DNA from: Clarireedia homoeocarpa
Taxonomy: Eukaryota; Ascomycota; Leotiomycetes; Helotiales; Rutstroemiaceae
DNA: 26,433 bases
Direction of reading: 5' to 3'
Assembly: GCA_001465935.1 (NCBI GenBank)
Contig: LNKV01000136.1
Span: 1-26,433, forward strand
Position 1 is the stretch's first letter. Each line of letters starts with the position of its first letter. The notes beneath the pieces are model-generated. The model saw nothing but the letters and a program-made list of their open reading frames with translations. It was not told where the DNA came from and ran no database searches. Made by a program: the position numbers and the translations under genes. This document shows, one piece after another, positions 1-10,800 of the stretch.

Positions 1-54
1 TAATTATATCTTTATTTTACTATTATATATCTAGCTATTATTTAAACTATAATA
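1..54 (+). repeat. Candidate 5' terminal repeat (LTR end) of RIPed copia element
   Basis: This stretch matches 11364-11416 at about 90 percent, with one 1-bp indel and otherwise transitions, and both copies share the core gctattatttaaactataat. The similarity stops abruptly after base 54. In the other copy, gypsy pol sequence resumes at that point, as expected for an LTR edge. The bases that follow (agttataagctcgg) could be a RIP-altered primer-binding site. The window starts inside or exactly at the edge of the repeat, so the true left end is not visible. Confidence 0.5.
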
Positions 55-1489
55 GTTATAAGCTCGGTCTAATACTTACTTTATTATATAGAAAAACTAT
101 CTACTAGTTTATTTAAAAAACTACTTTTTAAATACTTTCTTATATCTATTAATTATCTTTCTTTATTCTTTTAATCTCAACGATTATTATATTTCAACTT
201 AGAATAATTAATAGTACTAGACTATTTACTTGATAATAATAAATAATATAGTTTTTAAAACTCAGATAATAATACTAAGTTAAAAGAATATAGTATCTAG
301 TTAATTTTAATATCTATAAAGAACTAACTGGATTACTAGCTGATATCTAATTTAATAATTCGATTAGTAAAGATTAGTTTACTTAGTCTTTATTAGAACT
401 ACTCTCTATATACTAATTAAGAGATAAGCTATATATTTAATTACTTATTAACTATAATACTAAGATAGGTAGAACTAATAAAAAGAATATAAATACAAAA
501 GATTATTTAAAACTAAAGTATCTATTAATCTAAGATATTTATAAAGATTTTATAATTTTATAAAAGTAATTCTAAAACAAGAAAACTAAGTATGATATTT
601 ATTATAAAGTTTTTAAAGATATTTATATATAGATTATTATAATTATAAATATTAATTTCCTTATTAATTATAGTTTATATAATATTAACTTTAATAATAT
701 TATTTTATATAATATTATCTATTCTTTTAAGATTTATTTTATATTTTATAAATTAATAGTCCTAACTAATATTTAAAGAGAATATATTAATATACTCGAT
801 TAAATATAATATAATTAAGTATCTTTAAATAATTAGTATAAGAAGTAGAATATAGTTTATAATAAAACTTATATATATTAGTTAAATAAAATAAAAGAGA
901 TAATCGTTATAATTACTTTTCTAAAGATAATAAAAATCAAGATTAAACTAATCTAAGTAGATAAGAAACTAAGATATATTATTATAAATTAATAGCTAGG
1001 TCTACTTATTCTAACTTTAAACTAAGTAAATATTATTCTTATTACTTAATTAACTAATAAATCTCGTGAACTTAAAGAAAAAAGTATTTTTATAATAACG
1101 ATCTTTGTAAAAGATATTATAAGATTAGAGACTATTTTAAATAAAAAAGATAAACTTAAGTTTAAGTTTTAAAAAGATAAAAACAAACTAATTAAAAAAA
1201 AAAACAAGAATTATTTATACTATTTAAAAAGTTAGTTCTCTAATCTAGAGAACAGATATATATAGAAACTAGAAGATTATAGTTAGTTGAGAGGAGTATT
1301 AAAAGATAAACTAATTAAAGAAAGATTTAATAATATTAAAATCAAATAAATTAAAGAAAGATTTAAATTACTTTAATAGAATAATTTAAAAAAGGTAATA
1401 ACTAAGAAAGAACTGTTATAACTAATAACTAACTTAACTACCTCTTTATTACTTTTCTTTAAAAAAGTTATAATAATAATTATCAATCT

Positions 1490-4226
1490 CTTTTTAATAG
1501 ATATTAGTAATTCTAATATATACTTTATACTAGTTATTATTAATAAATACTATTTAGTAAACTCTACTCTTCTAAATAATTATAATATAATATATTTAAT
1601 TAATAATATCTCTCTATTTGATAATAAAAAGATTATTTATTCTAATAATAATAATATCGTTAAAGTTAGTATATTATTATTATTAATTGTTAAATAAAGT
1701 ACTTATATTATTAAGAATATTTTTAATAGTCTTAAGAGACTTAATATAGAGGATCTTGTTTTAATAAATATTATTTTTATTCTTAGTTTTTATATTAATA
1801 TAATCTTTAAGTCTTAATTAGTAAAAGTAAATTTATAGTTTTATAATCTCGATTATATATTAAAATATAGTATATATAAGAAAAGTACGATTATTATATT
1901 ATTTATATAAAAATATAATCTAGTCTTTTTAGAATTTAAGAAGATTGTTTCTTATTACTTAACTAATCTAAATAATATTTTTATAAATAAAGTTATAATA
2001 ATATATTTAACTATCTATTATAAGATTAGTAAGCTTTTTAAACAATTATATAATCTTCTATCTAATAAAAAGGATATTATATAAATATAGTATAATAAGG
2101 CTAAGTATCTTAAATAGAAAGCTCTTAAGTATTTAATAAATAAAGTAAAAAGTATAAAAATTAAGAGAATTCTAAAAGTTGATTATAAGTATTATATAAG
2201 AGTATATATTAAATAGATTATTAACTATCGTTTAAAGGATCAATAATTATTATAACTATTTTATAAAATCGTATAAGATCTTTTCAACTTTCTAATATCG
2301 TTCAATAAATACTTATAATTATTACTAATCAAAGAGTTATATAATAGTAAAATCTTTAGAATTCTACTTATTAATAAGACTTATTACAAAGTATTTCGAA
2401 CAATCACTAATTTTAAAGTCTAAGTAAAATAATAATATTATTTATTTATCTATATTATCAAATAAAATAATAATAAATTAGTAATTAGTATTAATAAATA
2501 TATAGAGTTTAAACAATAGATATCTATAAAAAGAATTAAGATTAAACTATTACTAGTTTATACTTATAAGTTAAATAATATAATAAAGTATATAAGTTAA
2601 AAGGTTATTATTAAGATAATAAAAATATAAACTTAAGCGAATCTCTTATTAAAGTTATAGTTCGAAATTATATAAATAGTAATTTATTTATATAATATAA
2701 GTTTATTATAATAAAGAAACTTTAAGATACTAAATAAAATCTTAGATTTATAATTTAAATAATATTTCCGATAGTATAACTTAGTATTAATAATATCAAT
2801 TATTACTAATCTATATTTAAACTAGAATAATATATATTATTATAGTTATTAAACTTATCTTTTAGATAAAGAACGAGAGATTAATACTAATAAATAATAA
2901 TATAAAGTTAATCTTTAAACTTATTTAAAGTACTTAGTAAGTTATATACTTGAATTACTAATTTACCGAATATAGATATTAAAGTTTAATAAGATTATTA
3001 TTATTTATAATATCTAGTTTAATGAAAATATTATTTATTTTAAAACTAATAAGAATTAGAAAATACTTTTAAAAGAGTATTTAAATAAAATTATTCGAAC
3101 TTTTAATTTTAAAATTATTGAAAACCCGGATAGATCAATATTAGAAAGTAATAATATAAATAATTTTAATATAACTATTAGGAGGATCGCTCTATAAAAT
3201 ATTAATAACTAGGAATACTATAAAGAGATCTTGGAAATAGAGAAGTTTAGTAATAATAAATAGAGTCTTTCTAATAGTTTATAACTTTTAAATAATAGTT
3301 TGTATTTAGATAGAAGTAATAGTAATCTAAATATATAATATTTATAAGATTAATCTAAAGATTAAACTGATATTAAAATTAAAATTATAACTAACTAAGT
3401 TTAGAGTATAGAGATTAATACTTTTATTAATAATAAGTAAAGTTAGAAAGGAAAATAAATAGAATACAAAGTATTTAATAAATCTATATTATCTATTTTA
3501 TTAATAACTGAAAAAGTTAATAAACTTAAAAGTAAAATAGATTATAATTATACTAATACTATTAATATACTTTATAAGAAATATAAAGAAAGTTTAGAAG
3601 AAGATATCGCCGAGTTTATATCTTTATAGATTGAAGATACTTTATATAATCTTATATATACTCTATATAATAGTGTTTAATAGTATAAATAGAAAGAGAT
3701 TGAAACTACTTTAATATAAATAAAAACCTTTTAATTAACTAACTTATTAAATAAAAAGAGTTATCTACTTAAAAAACTAAGATTCGCGATCGAAGTTCTA
3801 GCTAGAAAAATAAATAGAAAATTAAATAATCAAAATATCAATCTTTTTTTCTACTAACTAAATCAAATCTCAATATATAATACTAAATAATAGAAACGAC
3901 TTCGTTTAAGATATAATAAGAAGATCGTTAATATATTTATTAGAATAATTATTATTTAATTGTTTTTGAAAAGTAATAAGAAGCTTAATAATTTCTATAA
4001 TATATTCTAGTTTGATTAACTAAATATAAATAGAAATAAAAAGTAAAGTAAATTTATAATATTCTATAATATAATAGTAGCTACGATTATAACTAAATTA
4101 AAGAAACTTGTAATAAAACTATTATAATTATTTAAAATTTATAAAAGCTAAATAGCTAAATTATTTAAATACTATCGAGACTTAGATATATATCTAATAG
4201 GATTAGTATTCAAAACTGATTATAAT
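1490..4226 (+). pseudogene. RIPed copia pol: protease, GAG-pre-integrase, integrase and linker
   Basis: Conceptual reading on the + strand, allowing only C-to-T and G-to-A changes, gives a protease-like segment at about 1500-1850. A GAG-pre-integrase-like segment follows at about 2080-2240, with the pattern KALKYL...VKSIKIK...DYKYY matching a family pattern with RIP-changed Cys and His codons. Integrase lies at about 2250-3080; readable runs include YYKVFRTITNFK near 2385-2415 and IYRIWILKFNKIIITYN near 2960-3010. Stops at former Gln and Trp codons occur throughout. The linker before reverse transcriptase reaches 4226, where the younger element interrupts it. The family call rests on domain order and these runs. 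Domain edges are approximate. Confidence 0.7.
4222..4226. repeat. 5' target-site duplication ATAAT
   Basis: ATAAT directly precedes the TGTGAC terminus at 4227 and is repeated exactly at 6305-6309 after the GTCACA terminus. A 5-bp duplication is the usual size for LTR-retrotransposon integrases. Confidence 0.93.
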
Positions 4227-4278
4227 TGTGACGACTGCATCCAAATGAGTCGTACGATACATTAGCCTGACTAAGGGT

Positions 4279-4335
4279 GCTTCCACTACGGGGCATCGCT
4301 TCCACTACGGGGCATCGCTTCCACTGTAGGGCATC
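4279..4335 (+). repeat. 19-bp tandem repeat, 3 units, in U3
   Basis: Units GCTTCCACTACGGGGCATC at 4279-4297 and 4298-4316 are identical, and a third at 4317-4335 differs slightly (CTGTAGGG). The same triplet occurs in the 3' LTR at 6123-6179. Tandem units upstream of the TATA box in U3 often serve as enhancer-like elements; that role is inferred here. Confidence 0.9.
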
Positions 4336-4365
4336 GCTTCGTACGAACCCTAGGTTCGTTCAGGC

Positions 4366-4372
4366 TATATAA
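4366..4372 (+). promoter_or_regulatory. LTR TATA box
   Basis: TATATAA lies within GGCTATATAAGGCGCC, downstream of the 19-bp repeats. It is 38-44 bp upstream of the AGTTGATAAT segment that would lie at or near the transcript 5' end if the element self-primes. The copy in the 3' LTR is at 6210-6216. Confidence 0.75.
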
Positions 4373-4462
4373 GGCGCCTTCTTCTTCCTGTATTTAGCTT
4401 TAGTTCTGTAGTTGATAATTCTAAGGTATACGCGAATCCTTTTTACGACGTGTTGTCACATT

Positions 4463-4472
4463 ATTATCAACT
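4463..4472 (+). other. Putative self-priming primer-binding site
   Basis: ATTATCAACT begins two bases after the end of the 5' LTR and is the exact reverse complement of AGTTGATAAT at 4410-4419 in the LTR. No TGG-initiated tRNA-type binding site lies at the junction. In Tf1/sushi-type Ty3/gypsy elements the 5' end of the transcript folds back on such a site to prime reverse transcription. That mechanism is known for the group and inferred here. Confidence 0.6.
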
Positions 4473-5218
4473 CCCCTGTGCTTGCACTGTGGTACTTTCT
4501 CACTTCGCCGGGAGCCGGCTTAAAACACTCAATAGAGGGGTACTGTGTACGAGCTGTACCTAAAGGTAATCAGTCCTTCTTCAACTCTGTGGAGGTTGTA
4601 CGAATGTCAGCACTTTGTTATTACTTAGTTTCGTACGAAGCAACTAGTAGCAGAGGTAGAGGATTAACAGCCAAACTGTATATATCGCAGTCCCACTAGA
4701 GAGATGTTCACGAAGGAGCGCTGCTGTGCGTTAGAATCCTATCCTAGTCTCCCCGGGCCCGTGTAGATCCCGTAAATAGCTGTATTCAGAGTTAGCTGGC
4801 GGATCAGAGTATAATAAAAGCCGTTTGCAGTCTTCAAGCTGAGTATTCGTACAAAGCGGGCTGGCAACTGAGTATCAGTGTTCGAAACCTTATCGGAGTT
4901 GCTTCGTACACTAGCACTTCGCAATCGGTCGGAATGACGACACCTTCACCTTCTTAACTCGTACGACACCTATAAGTTATTCTTCTCTCGAAAACCTCTT
5001 TCCCTTCCTTGACTCGTACAACCCATCACGAGTCTTATCAAATTTTTCGACTACCTTCCATTCTCGGACTGAACGACCGCATCAGCCCACTTCTACGACT
5101 CATGACTTTGCACTTACATTAGCATTCGCATTGTCCTGACTCATTCGATATTCTCCCACCTTCCAGATTCGTACGATCCCCCGGATCCACACTTTATCAC
5201 GAGTCATGAAAATCCCTC
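4473..5218 (+). other. Internal leader of young element, no clear gene
   Basis: About 750 bp of normal-GC sequence lies between the primer-binding site and the gag relic. Short open frames on both strands show no family resemblance and use non-ATG starts or out-of-context positions. TCGTAC motifs recur at 4631, 4847, 4904, 4959, 5014 and 5169. The stretch from about 4930 to 5210 is pyrimidine-rich. Confidence 0.6.
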
Positions 5219-5942
5219 ATGAAAAATCCCTTATTCTCAGACAGCTTCGACCCAAAGCTATCCCCCCCAAGTATTGCTTTTAAGCTTTGCTTACTACTCG
5301 TTTTATTTTATTTTATCACTTTCATTACTTCACTTCTTTTAAGGATAATAGAACAATCAATTACCAACGAGATCGCTGCCGAGTTCACAGCTATTCGCTA
5401 ACAACTCAGTACCCAAGCTGAGGAGTTCGGACAAGAACTCGAATCTCTTTATTCCGATAATTCCTTCCTTCGTTTCCTTTGCCTTCGTCCAATATCTAAG
5501 CGATCTAAGCTACAAGACCCGGACAAGTTTAATAGTTCCCGCTTTGACACCTAGTTGCCTGCTATTAAGGCCAAGCTACAAGTCGATAGCGAAGCTATAG
5601 GTAACAACACTACTAAGTCCTACAACATCTACTTGAACTTTAAGCCTCTCTTTTGTCAAGCCTAAGTCTTACCTCTTGCTTCTTATCGGTCTAAGCTAGA
5701 CGATACAACAGCGACTAGACAACCAGTCGGACGAGCCCACCGAGTTCAAAGAATTTATACACTTCGTACAACGCTTTAGTAGTTCTCCCTCTCGTACATC
5801 TACACCTACTGCTGTTCTACTAGTTCAGCGACTATCGCACTTCACTCAGCACTCTCGTACGCAGCCTCACCAACGTCCTTTGCCAGCTAATAACCCAATA
5901 GATATAAATATAATTGAGACTGATGAACAGGCTGAAGGATAA
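5219..5942 (+). pseudogene. Broken gag remnant of young LTR element
   Basis: The frame starting at ATG 5219 runs to a TAA at 5399, and the same frame continues past it. The clearest gag signature is SKLQDPDKFN (about 5503-5532), then a TAG at 5551 where a Trp is usual, then KAKLQVDSEAIGN. The motif DP(D/E)KF...W...I.AKL..D...IG is typical of fungal Ty3/gypsy Gag N-terminal regions. The frame stops again at 5663 and a frameshift follows. Another reading (SDEPTEFKEFIHFVQRF...NPIDINIIETDEQAEG) ends with TAA at 5940 and resembles a Gag tail. Residues 19-40 after the ATG are strongly hydrophobic, which is unusual for Gag and probably a decay artefact. No zinc knuckle is seen. At least three in-frame stops make it non-functional. 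Confidence 0.6.
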
Positions 5943-6056
5943 TTGGTTTGGATAAAGGCTTCTTTGTCGCTTCTTCTTTTTGCTACTTTTAATTTGCTTT
6001 CTTTAATTTGTAGACCTTAAGTCATTCTTTTTTGACGTTCAGGGACGAGCTTTTTC

Positions 6057-6067
6057 GAAGGGGGGGG
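6057..6067 (+). other. Polypurine tract of young element
   Basis: GAAGGGGGGGG sits three bases before the 3' LTR start at 6071. This is the expected position for the plus-strand primer of reverse transcription. Confidence 0.85.
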
Positions 6068-6070
6068 TAG

Positions 6071-6304
6071 TGTGACAACTGCATCTAAATGAGTCGTACG
6101 ATACATTAGCCTGACTAAGGGTGCTTCCACTACGGGGCATCGCTTCCACTACGGGGCATCGCTTCCACTGTAGGGCATCGCTTCGTACGAACCCTAGGTT
6201 CGTTCAGGCTATATAAGGCGCCTTCTTCTTCCTGTATTTAGCTTTAGTTCTGTAGTTGATAATTCTAAGGTATACGCGAATCCTTTTTACGACGTGTTGT
6301 CACA
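6071..6304 (+). repeat. 3' LTR (234 bp) of young element
   Basis: It is identical to 4227-4460 except for A at 6077 and T at 6086. In both places the 3' copy carries the A/T state: CCA to CTA is a CpA change and ACG to ACA is a CpG change on the opposite strand. The count of two differences comes from direct reading. Confidence 0.95.
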
Positions 6305-6309
6305 ATAAT
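6305..6309. repeat. 3' target-site duplication ATAAT
   Basis: This is an exact match to 4222-4226, directly after the GTCACA terminus. Confidence 0.93.
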
Positions 6310-7800
6310 AAGGAGATTAACAATCTCAAAGCTCGGAATATATAAAGGGAAATATTAAAAAACTTAATAAAAACTAAACTAATTTTTTTAAAATAAATCT
6401 TTATATATAAAACTAATTAGAATAAATATATTATAAAGTATAGATCGCGATTTATAGTAAAAAGAGATCTGTAAGCGAAAAATATAATTAAATTAACTTA
6501 TATTATAATATTTACTTCTTATTCCTTTTATATTATTATAGTTATAATAATTAAGTTTGATCTTAAAACTAAGTAGTTCGATATAGTAAATACTTTTATA
6601 AATATATTATATAATCTAAGTAGCGAGCTAGATATATATTACTTACTAGATAGTTATAAAATAGAAGATATAATAATAATTATTAACTATATTCTTTATA
6701 GTTTATAAAACTTATTAGCGATTTAATTTAAAGATTTTATTAAGACCTTAGTTAGATTAGAAATAAAACTATATTTAAATAAACTTTATATATTTATTAT
6801 CGAGGATTATAAAATATTAGTACTTTTCTTTATAGATAATATTCAAGTTATTTATAATAAGAAATATATTAAAGAAACTAAGAAAATTACTAATAAGATC
6901 CGATCTATATATAAATTATATAAGATAAATAATATAGAATAGTTCTTAGAAATTCAGATTATTAGAAACCGATCTTAGAAAAAACTATAACTAGTTTATA
7001 ATACTTATATTAAAAAGATTATTAGAAAGTTTGATTTTATTAATAATAAACTTATAAGTACTTTACTTTCGATTATAGAATTTAGAAAGAATAAAGATAA
7101 TATAGTAAAATCAATAGTTAAAAAATATCAAGAAAAAGTTAGATCAATTCTATATACTATAATTACTTTATATATAGATATTATATTTATTATATTATAA
7201 TTATCTTATTTCTTTACTAATCTATCGAAAGATTACTTGAGAGTAATAGATTACTATATTAGTTATTTATAAGAAATAAGATATCTTATTATTAAATATA
7301 ATATAAATTATTTATTCTAACTACTTATAATATCAAATATATTATTTACTAATAATAGCGAAATAAAGTAATCTTTTTAAAAGTATATAATATTATTATA
7401 TAATAGACTGATTGTTTAGAAAATATTAAAGTAAGATATTATAATAATATCTATAACTAAAACCGAGCTATTTAATATAGAAAGAATTATAAAGAAAACT
7501 ATAATAATAAATAGATTATTAAAGAAATTTGAACTAACTATATTTAAATTAATTACTATCTATTATAATAATATATAAATAATAAGATTAGTTATAAATA
7601 AAAATAAAAGAATATCTACTAAATTTAAATATATCGATATTTAAAATATATAGTTAAAATAAGAATATTCGAAGAAATTATTTAATATTACTTATTTATT
7701 TATAAAAGATATACTTACTAATAACTTTACTAAGAATCTTATATAGTAATAGTTTAAATACTTTTATATTTACTTGAACTTATAGAATATAAAAAGTAAA
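6305..7800 (+). pseudogene. RIPed copia pol: reverse transcriptase and RNase H
   Basis: This is the continuation of the copia pol interrupted at 4226. The frame shows the copia RT core: KFDLKTK near 6553-6573, an INYILYSL run near 6680-6710 matching the family ALYGL motif, and VLFFIDNIQ at 6820-6846. In the last, FIDN replaces the catalytic (Y/F)VDD through G-to-A changes. FLEIQIIRNRS follows near 6945. RNase H ends with KDILTNNFTKNL at 7705-7740. This is the near-universal fungal copia P-A-D-G-L-T-K signature with every substitution a RIP transition. Multiple TAA and TAG stops occur at former Gln and Trp codons. Without the inserted element, the copia ORF spacing from protease to RNase H is normal for the family. 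Confidence 0.85.
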
Positions 7801-10800
7801 ATCGAGAAGTTAAATATAATAATTAAGATTTTATAAAATACTCTCTAAAAATTACTTTTTTATTTATCGTTTCTTTTTATAAGTAAAATTTATTAATAAT
7901 TTAATTTTAAAATATAAAGTAAAGTAAGATTAAAATAGATAATCTTCTAAAAAATAGTTAATTTATTTAGTAAGAATCTTTCTTTAAACTAATCCTTTTA
8001 TAATATTTAGAAATTCAATTTAATATAATCGTTAATATAAATAAATAGTATAAGAAATATAATTAATAAATAGATAATTCTAAGTTATTTATATAATAGA
8101 ATTACTAATTAATATAAAGTAAAGTTGATCTTATAATATCTTTAATTATTTATTTAAGATATTTTAAATATTTATTATAAGTTTATATAAAAAATATTAA
8201 GTTTAATATATATTTAATTAACTACTTTTAAATTATCTAAATATACTTTAAATACTTTTATTTAATTATCTTATTATTATCTAATATCTACTTTATTTTA
8301 ATATAGAATAATCGCTTAACTTCCTCTTTCGAAAATTTAGATATAACTAATCTTTTAAATACTATTATATAAGTCTTAGTATAATCTATAAATAAATCCG
8401 AGATAGTAAAGGAATTTTGAAAATAAACTAAGTAATCGATATTTCGATATAAAGATTAGTATATAGAAGATTTATATCTATTTAGAAGATTACAAATATC
8501 TAGAACTCTTAAATAATTACTTCGAGTATCAAAGCTTTATATATATATTAAAGACTTATAAGGTATAATATAAAATAGAGTTATAAAGTAGTAAGAAGTT
8601 TATAAAGCTACTTCGAGAATAGGTTGAGAATAATTAAATAATCTAGAATAATATATAAAAGTAGTAGTAAAAAGAATATTTAAAGAAGTATTAATTATAT
8701 TAATATAAAATATAAAAGTTATTTTACTATAAGAAGATCTTTGAAAAATAATAGAAAGATTAGAATAATTAATCTGATCTAGATCTTGAGAACAAGTATA
8801 ATAAGAACTAGATAAAATAAATAGATTATTATTTTTATTATTATTATTTTTATTATCTTTTTTATCCTCTTTATTTTTATTATCTTTCTAATTATTATTC
8901 TCTTTATTAGAAAGCTGATTTATAAAATAACTCTTTAAACTATATATCTTAATTAATATTCTGAAAAACTTTCTTATATCTTTCAAATCCTAAAGACTCG
9001 ATATTAGGTTAATTATAGAAATAATAAAAGGAAATTTACTTTATTAAGACTCTTTAGCTCGGATAATACTAATAACTTCTTAGTAACTAATATTAAAATT
9101 TTAGAGATAAAACGATATTTTTTTATCTAATAACTTTAATAATAACTCGATTTTCTAATATTTATATAATTATAATAATACTCTTTACTAAAACTATATA
9201 AAGTACTTTAAATATAATTAAAATAAAGAATATAATAGTGATTACTACGATTCTAGAAGTTATAATAATTTTAAATATATTTTTAAAAAATCTTAATACT
9301 TCTATTAAACGATTTTAATAGATTATATAAAGAAGTAATCTAAATATTAATCAGAGTAATAAATTAGTTATTAGATAAACTAATTTAGCTAACTTCTATA
9401 TAAGTTTCTTTATAAGATATATAAAAGTTAAATAGAAAAGTAATTATTTAACTTTTATATTATAGAGTTTAAGATCGAACTAGAGAAAAAGCTAGATACT
9501 ATATTAAATATATATTGAATATAGGATTATAAAAGATCTATAAGTTTAAAAGATATAAAATCAGATAATCTAGTTTATAATATTTATTAGAACTAGATCT
9601 AGTTTGTAAATCTAATAGTAAAAGTTTATAAATAGAAATAGTATATCTTATAAATATCTAAAAAAAACTAATAGAAATTTATAATTGAATAAAACTATAA
9701 GCTCGAGAATATAGAATTTTATAAGGAATATAAAGTATAGTAAAGTTGTATATTTGAATATTAACTAGAAACTTGTAAGAATTAAATAAAAGTAGTAAAT
9801 ATTATAAACTCTAAGATAAAGTAGATAATTATTTACTTTAACTAGTAAAAAGAGAATTATCTTTTTAAAAGTTAGAAACTATCTTTAATAAAAAAGATTA
9901 GTAAAAAGGAGATAAACTTAAAAGATCTTTATATAAAGTAATTAAAAAATATATAAGAGTCTTATTTAGATAAAGATTAAAAGAAATAATTTATATAGAT
10001 TAAGTTCAAGGAAATAAGATCTGAAAATCAGTTATAAAAATAATTAGTAACTAAAAGGTAAAGAGATTAGAAAAGTAAAAAGAATTTAAAACTTATTAAT
10101 AATAAAATATAAGTAATATCTATAATAGTAATATTAATCTTAATTAAAGATACTTGATTTCTATAATTAGGAATAAAAAGATTAAAACTAAAAAGATTAA
10201 ACTTATTATTTACTTAAATAAAAAGAGAAAATTATATATTATTATATTATTAATAAGTTTAACAAATAGTTTATTAAGTATATAATTGATTAACTAGAAT
10301 TATTACTTTATAAGTATAATTATAATAAAGTCTATAATTAATTTAATAAAAGTTATTATATTTATCTTTATTATTACTTTGTTTATTTAATAGAGTATAA
10401 TTATACTTAGATATAGTGAAAATTAGAAAGTGAAATAAAATAAGAAGTACAGATTATAGAAAAAATAAATAGAAAGTATTGTTATTACTATTAATATTAC
10501 TATTATATAATATAAATAAAAGAAAGTGATTTAAATATATATATTTTGAAATAATTACTTTAAACTTTATTATTATAGAAATTCACTAATAATTATATTT
10601 GATTAAAACGATAATAATAAAAATAATTATTTAAAGTAATTTGATCTAGTTAAAATAAATATTTACTAAGTCAATTATATTTTAGTTAGTTGATACTAAT
10701 CAGAATTTTAAAATACTCTATTATTAAATAGTTATTTAAAAGGATTACTAATCTTAGTAAATAATATACAATCTATTTAATATAAACTAATAGGATTATC

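Larger units (their letters stand above)
55..4226 (+). mobile_element. RIP-degenerated Ty1/copia retrotransposon, 5' part
   Basis: This is the 5' portion of a copia-type LTR retrotransposon, riddled with TAA and TAG stops that derive from CAA, CAG and TGG. Gag would occupy about 100-1480 but cannot be delimited. Domain remnants then follow in the copia order protease, GAG-pre-integrase, integrase, and reverse transcriptase and RNase H continue beyond the later insertion. CpA and TpG are scarce and TpA is in excess, which is the RIP pattern. The relic is interrupted at 4226/6305 by a younger LTR element. Removing that element and one ATAAT copy restores a continuous sequence. It can make no protein. 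Confidence 0.8.
4227..4460 (+). repeat. 5' LTR (234 bp) of young element
   Basis: It begins TGTGACGACTGC and ends GTGTTGTCACA. It equals the 3' LTR except at 4233 (G versus A) and 4242 (C versus T). It contains three 19-bp tandem units, a TATA box and the segment AGTTGATAAT (4410-4419) that is complementary to the sequence just past the LTR. Confidence 0.95.
4227..6304 (+). mobile_element. Young non-autonomous LTR retrotransposon (LARD/TRIM-like), 2,078 bp
   Basis: Two 234-bp LTRs bound an internal region of 1,610 bp. The termini are TGTGAC...GTCACA, a perfect 6-bp inverted repeat, and the whole is flanked by the duplication ATAAT. The internal part has a putative primer-binding site immediately after the 5' LTR and a GAAG plus eight-G polypurine tract just before the 3' LTR. 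There is no protease, reverse transcriptase or integrase, only a broken gag relic at about 5219-5942. Movement would therefore need enzymes from a partner element. Base composition is normal and CpA-rich, in stark contrast to the surrounding RIPed DNA, so the insertion postdates most RIP here. Orientation (+) follows from the TATA box, polypurine tract and gag frame. The gag and inferred self-priming suggest Ty3/gypsy kinship. Confidence 0.92.

Noticed and set aside
4279..4335. CRISPR-like array
   Set aside because: The three 19-bp units are directly tandem with no spacers, sit inside an LTR, and belong to a eukaryotic element.
4461..4500. tRNA-type primer-binding site after the 5' LTR
   Set aside because: No TGG-initiated sequence is adjacent to the LTR end. 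The first TGG is about 30 bases further, so self-priming fits better.
4412..4699. 95-codon plus-strand open frame across the 5' LTR end
   Set aside because: It begins at a TTG, overlaps the LTR and primer-binding region, and has no family resemblance. It is better explained as chance in the leader of the young element.
4739..4924. 61-codon minus-strand open frame in the leader
   Set aside because: It is short, antisense to the element, and shows no recognisable domain or promoter.
5219..5401. 60-residue hydrophobic small membrane protein
   Set aside because: The same frame continues past the stop into a recognisable gag relic, so it is most likely the decayed gag 5' end.
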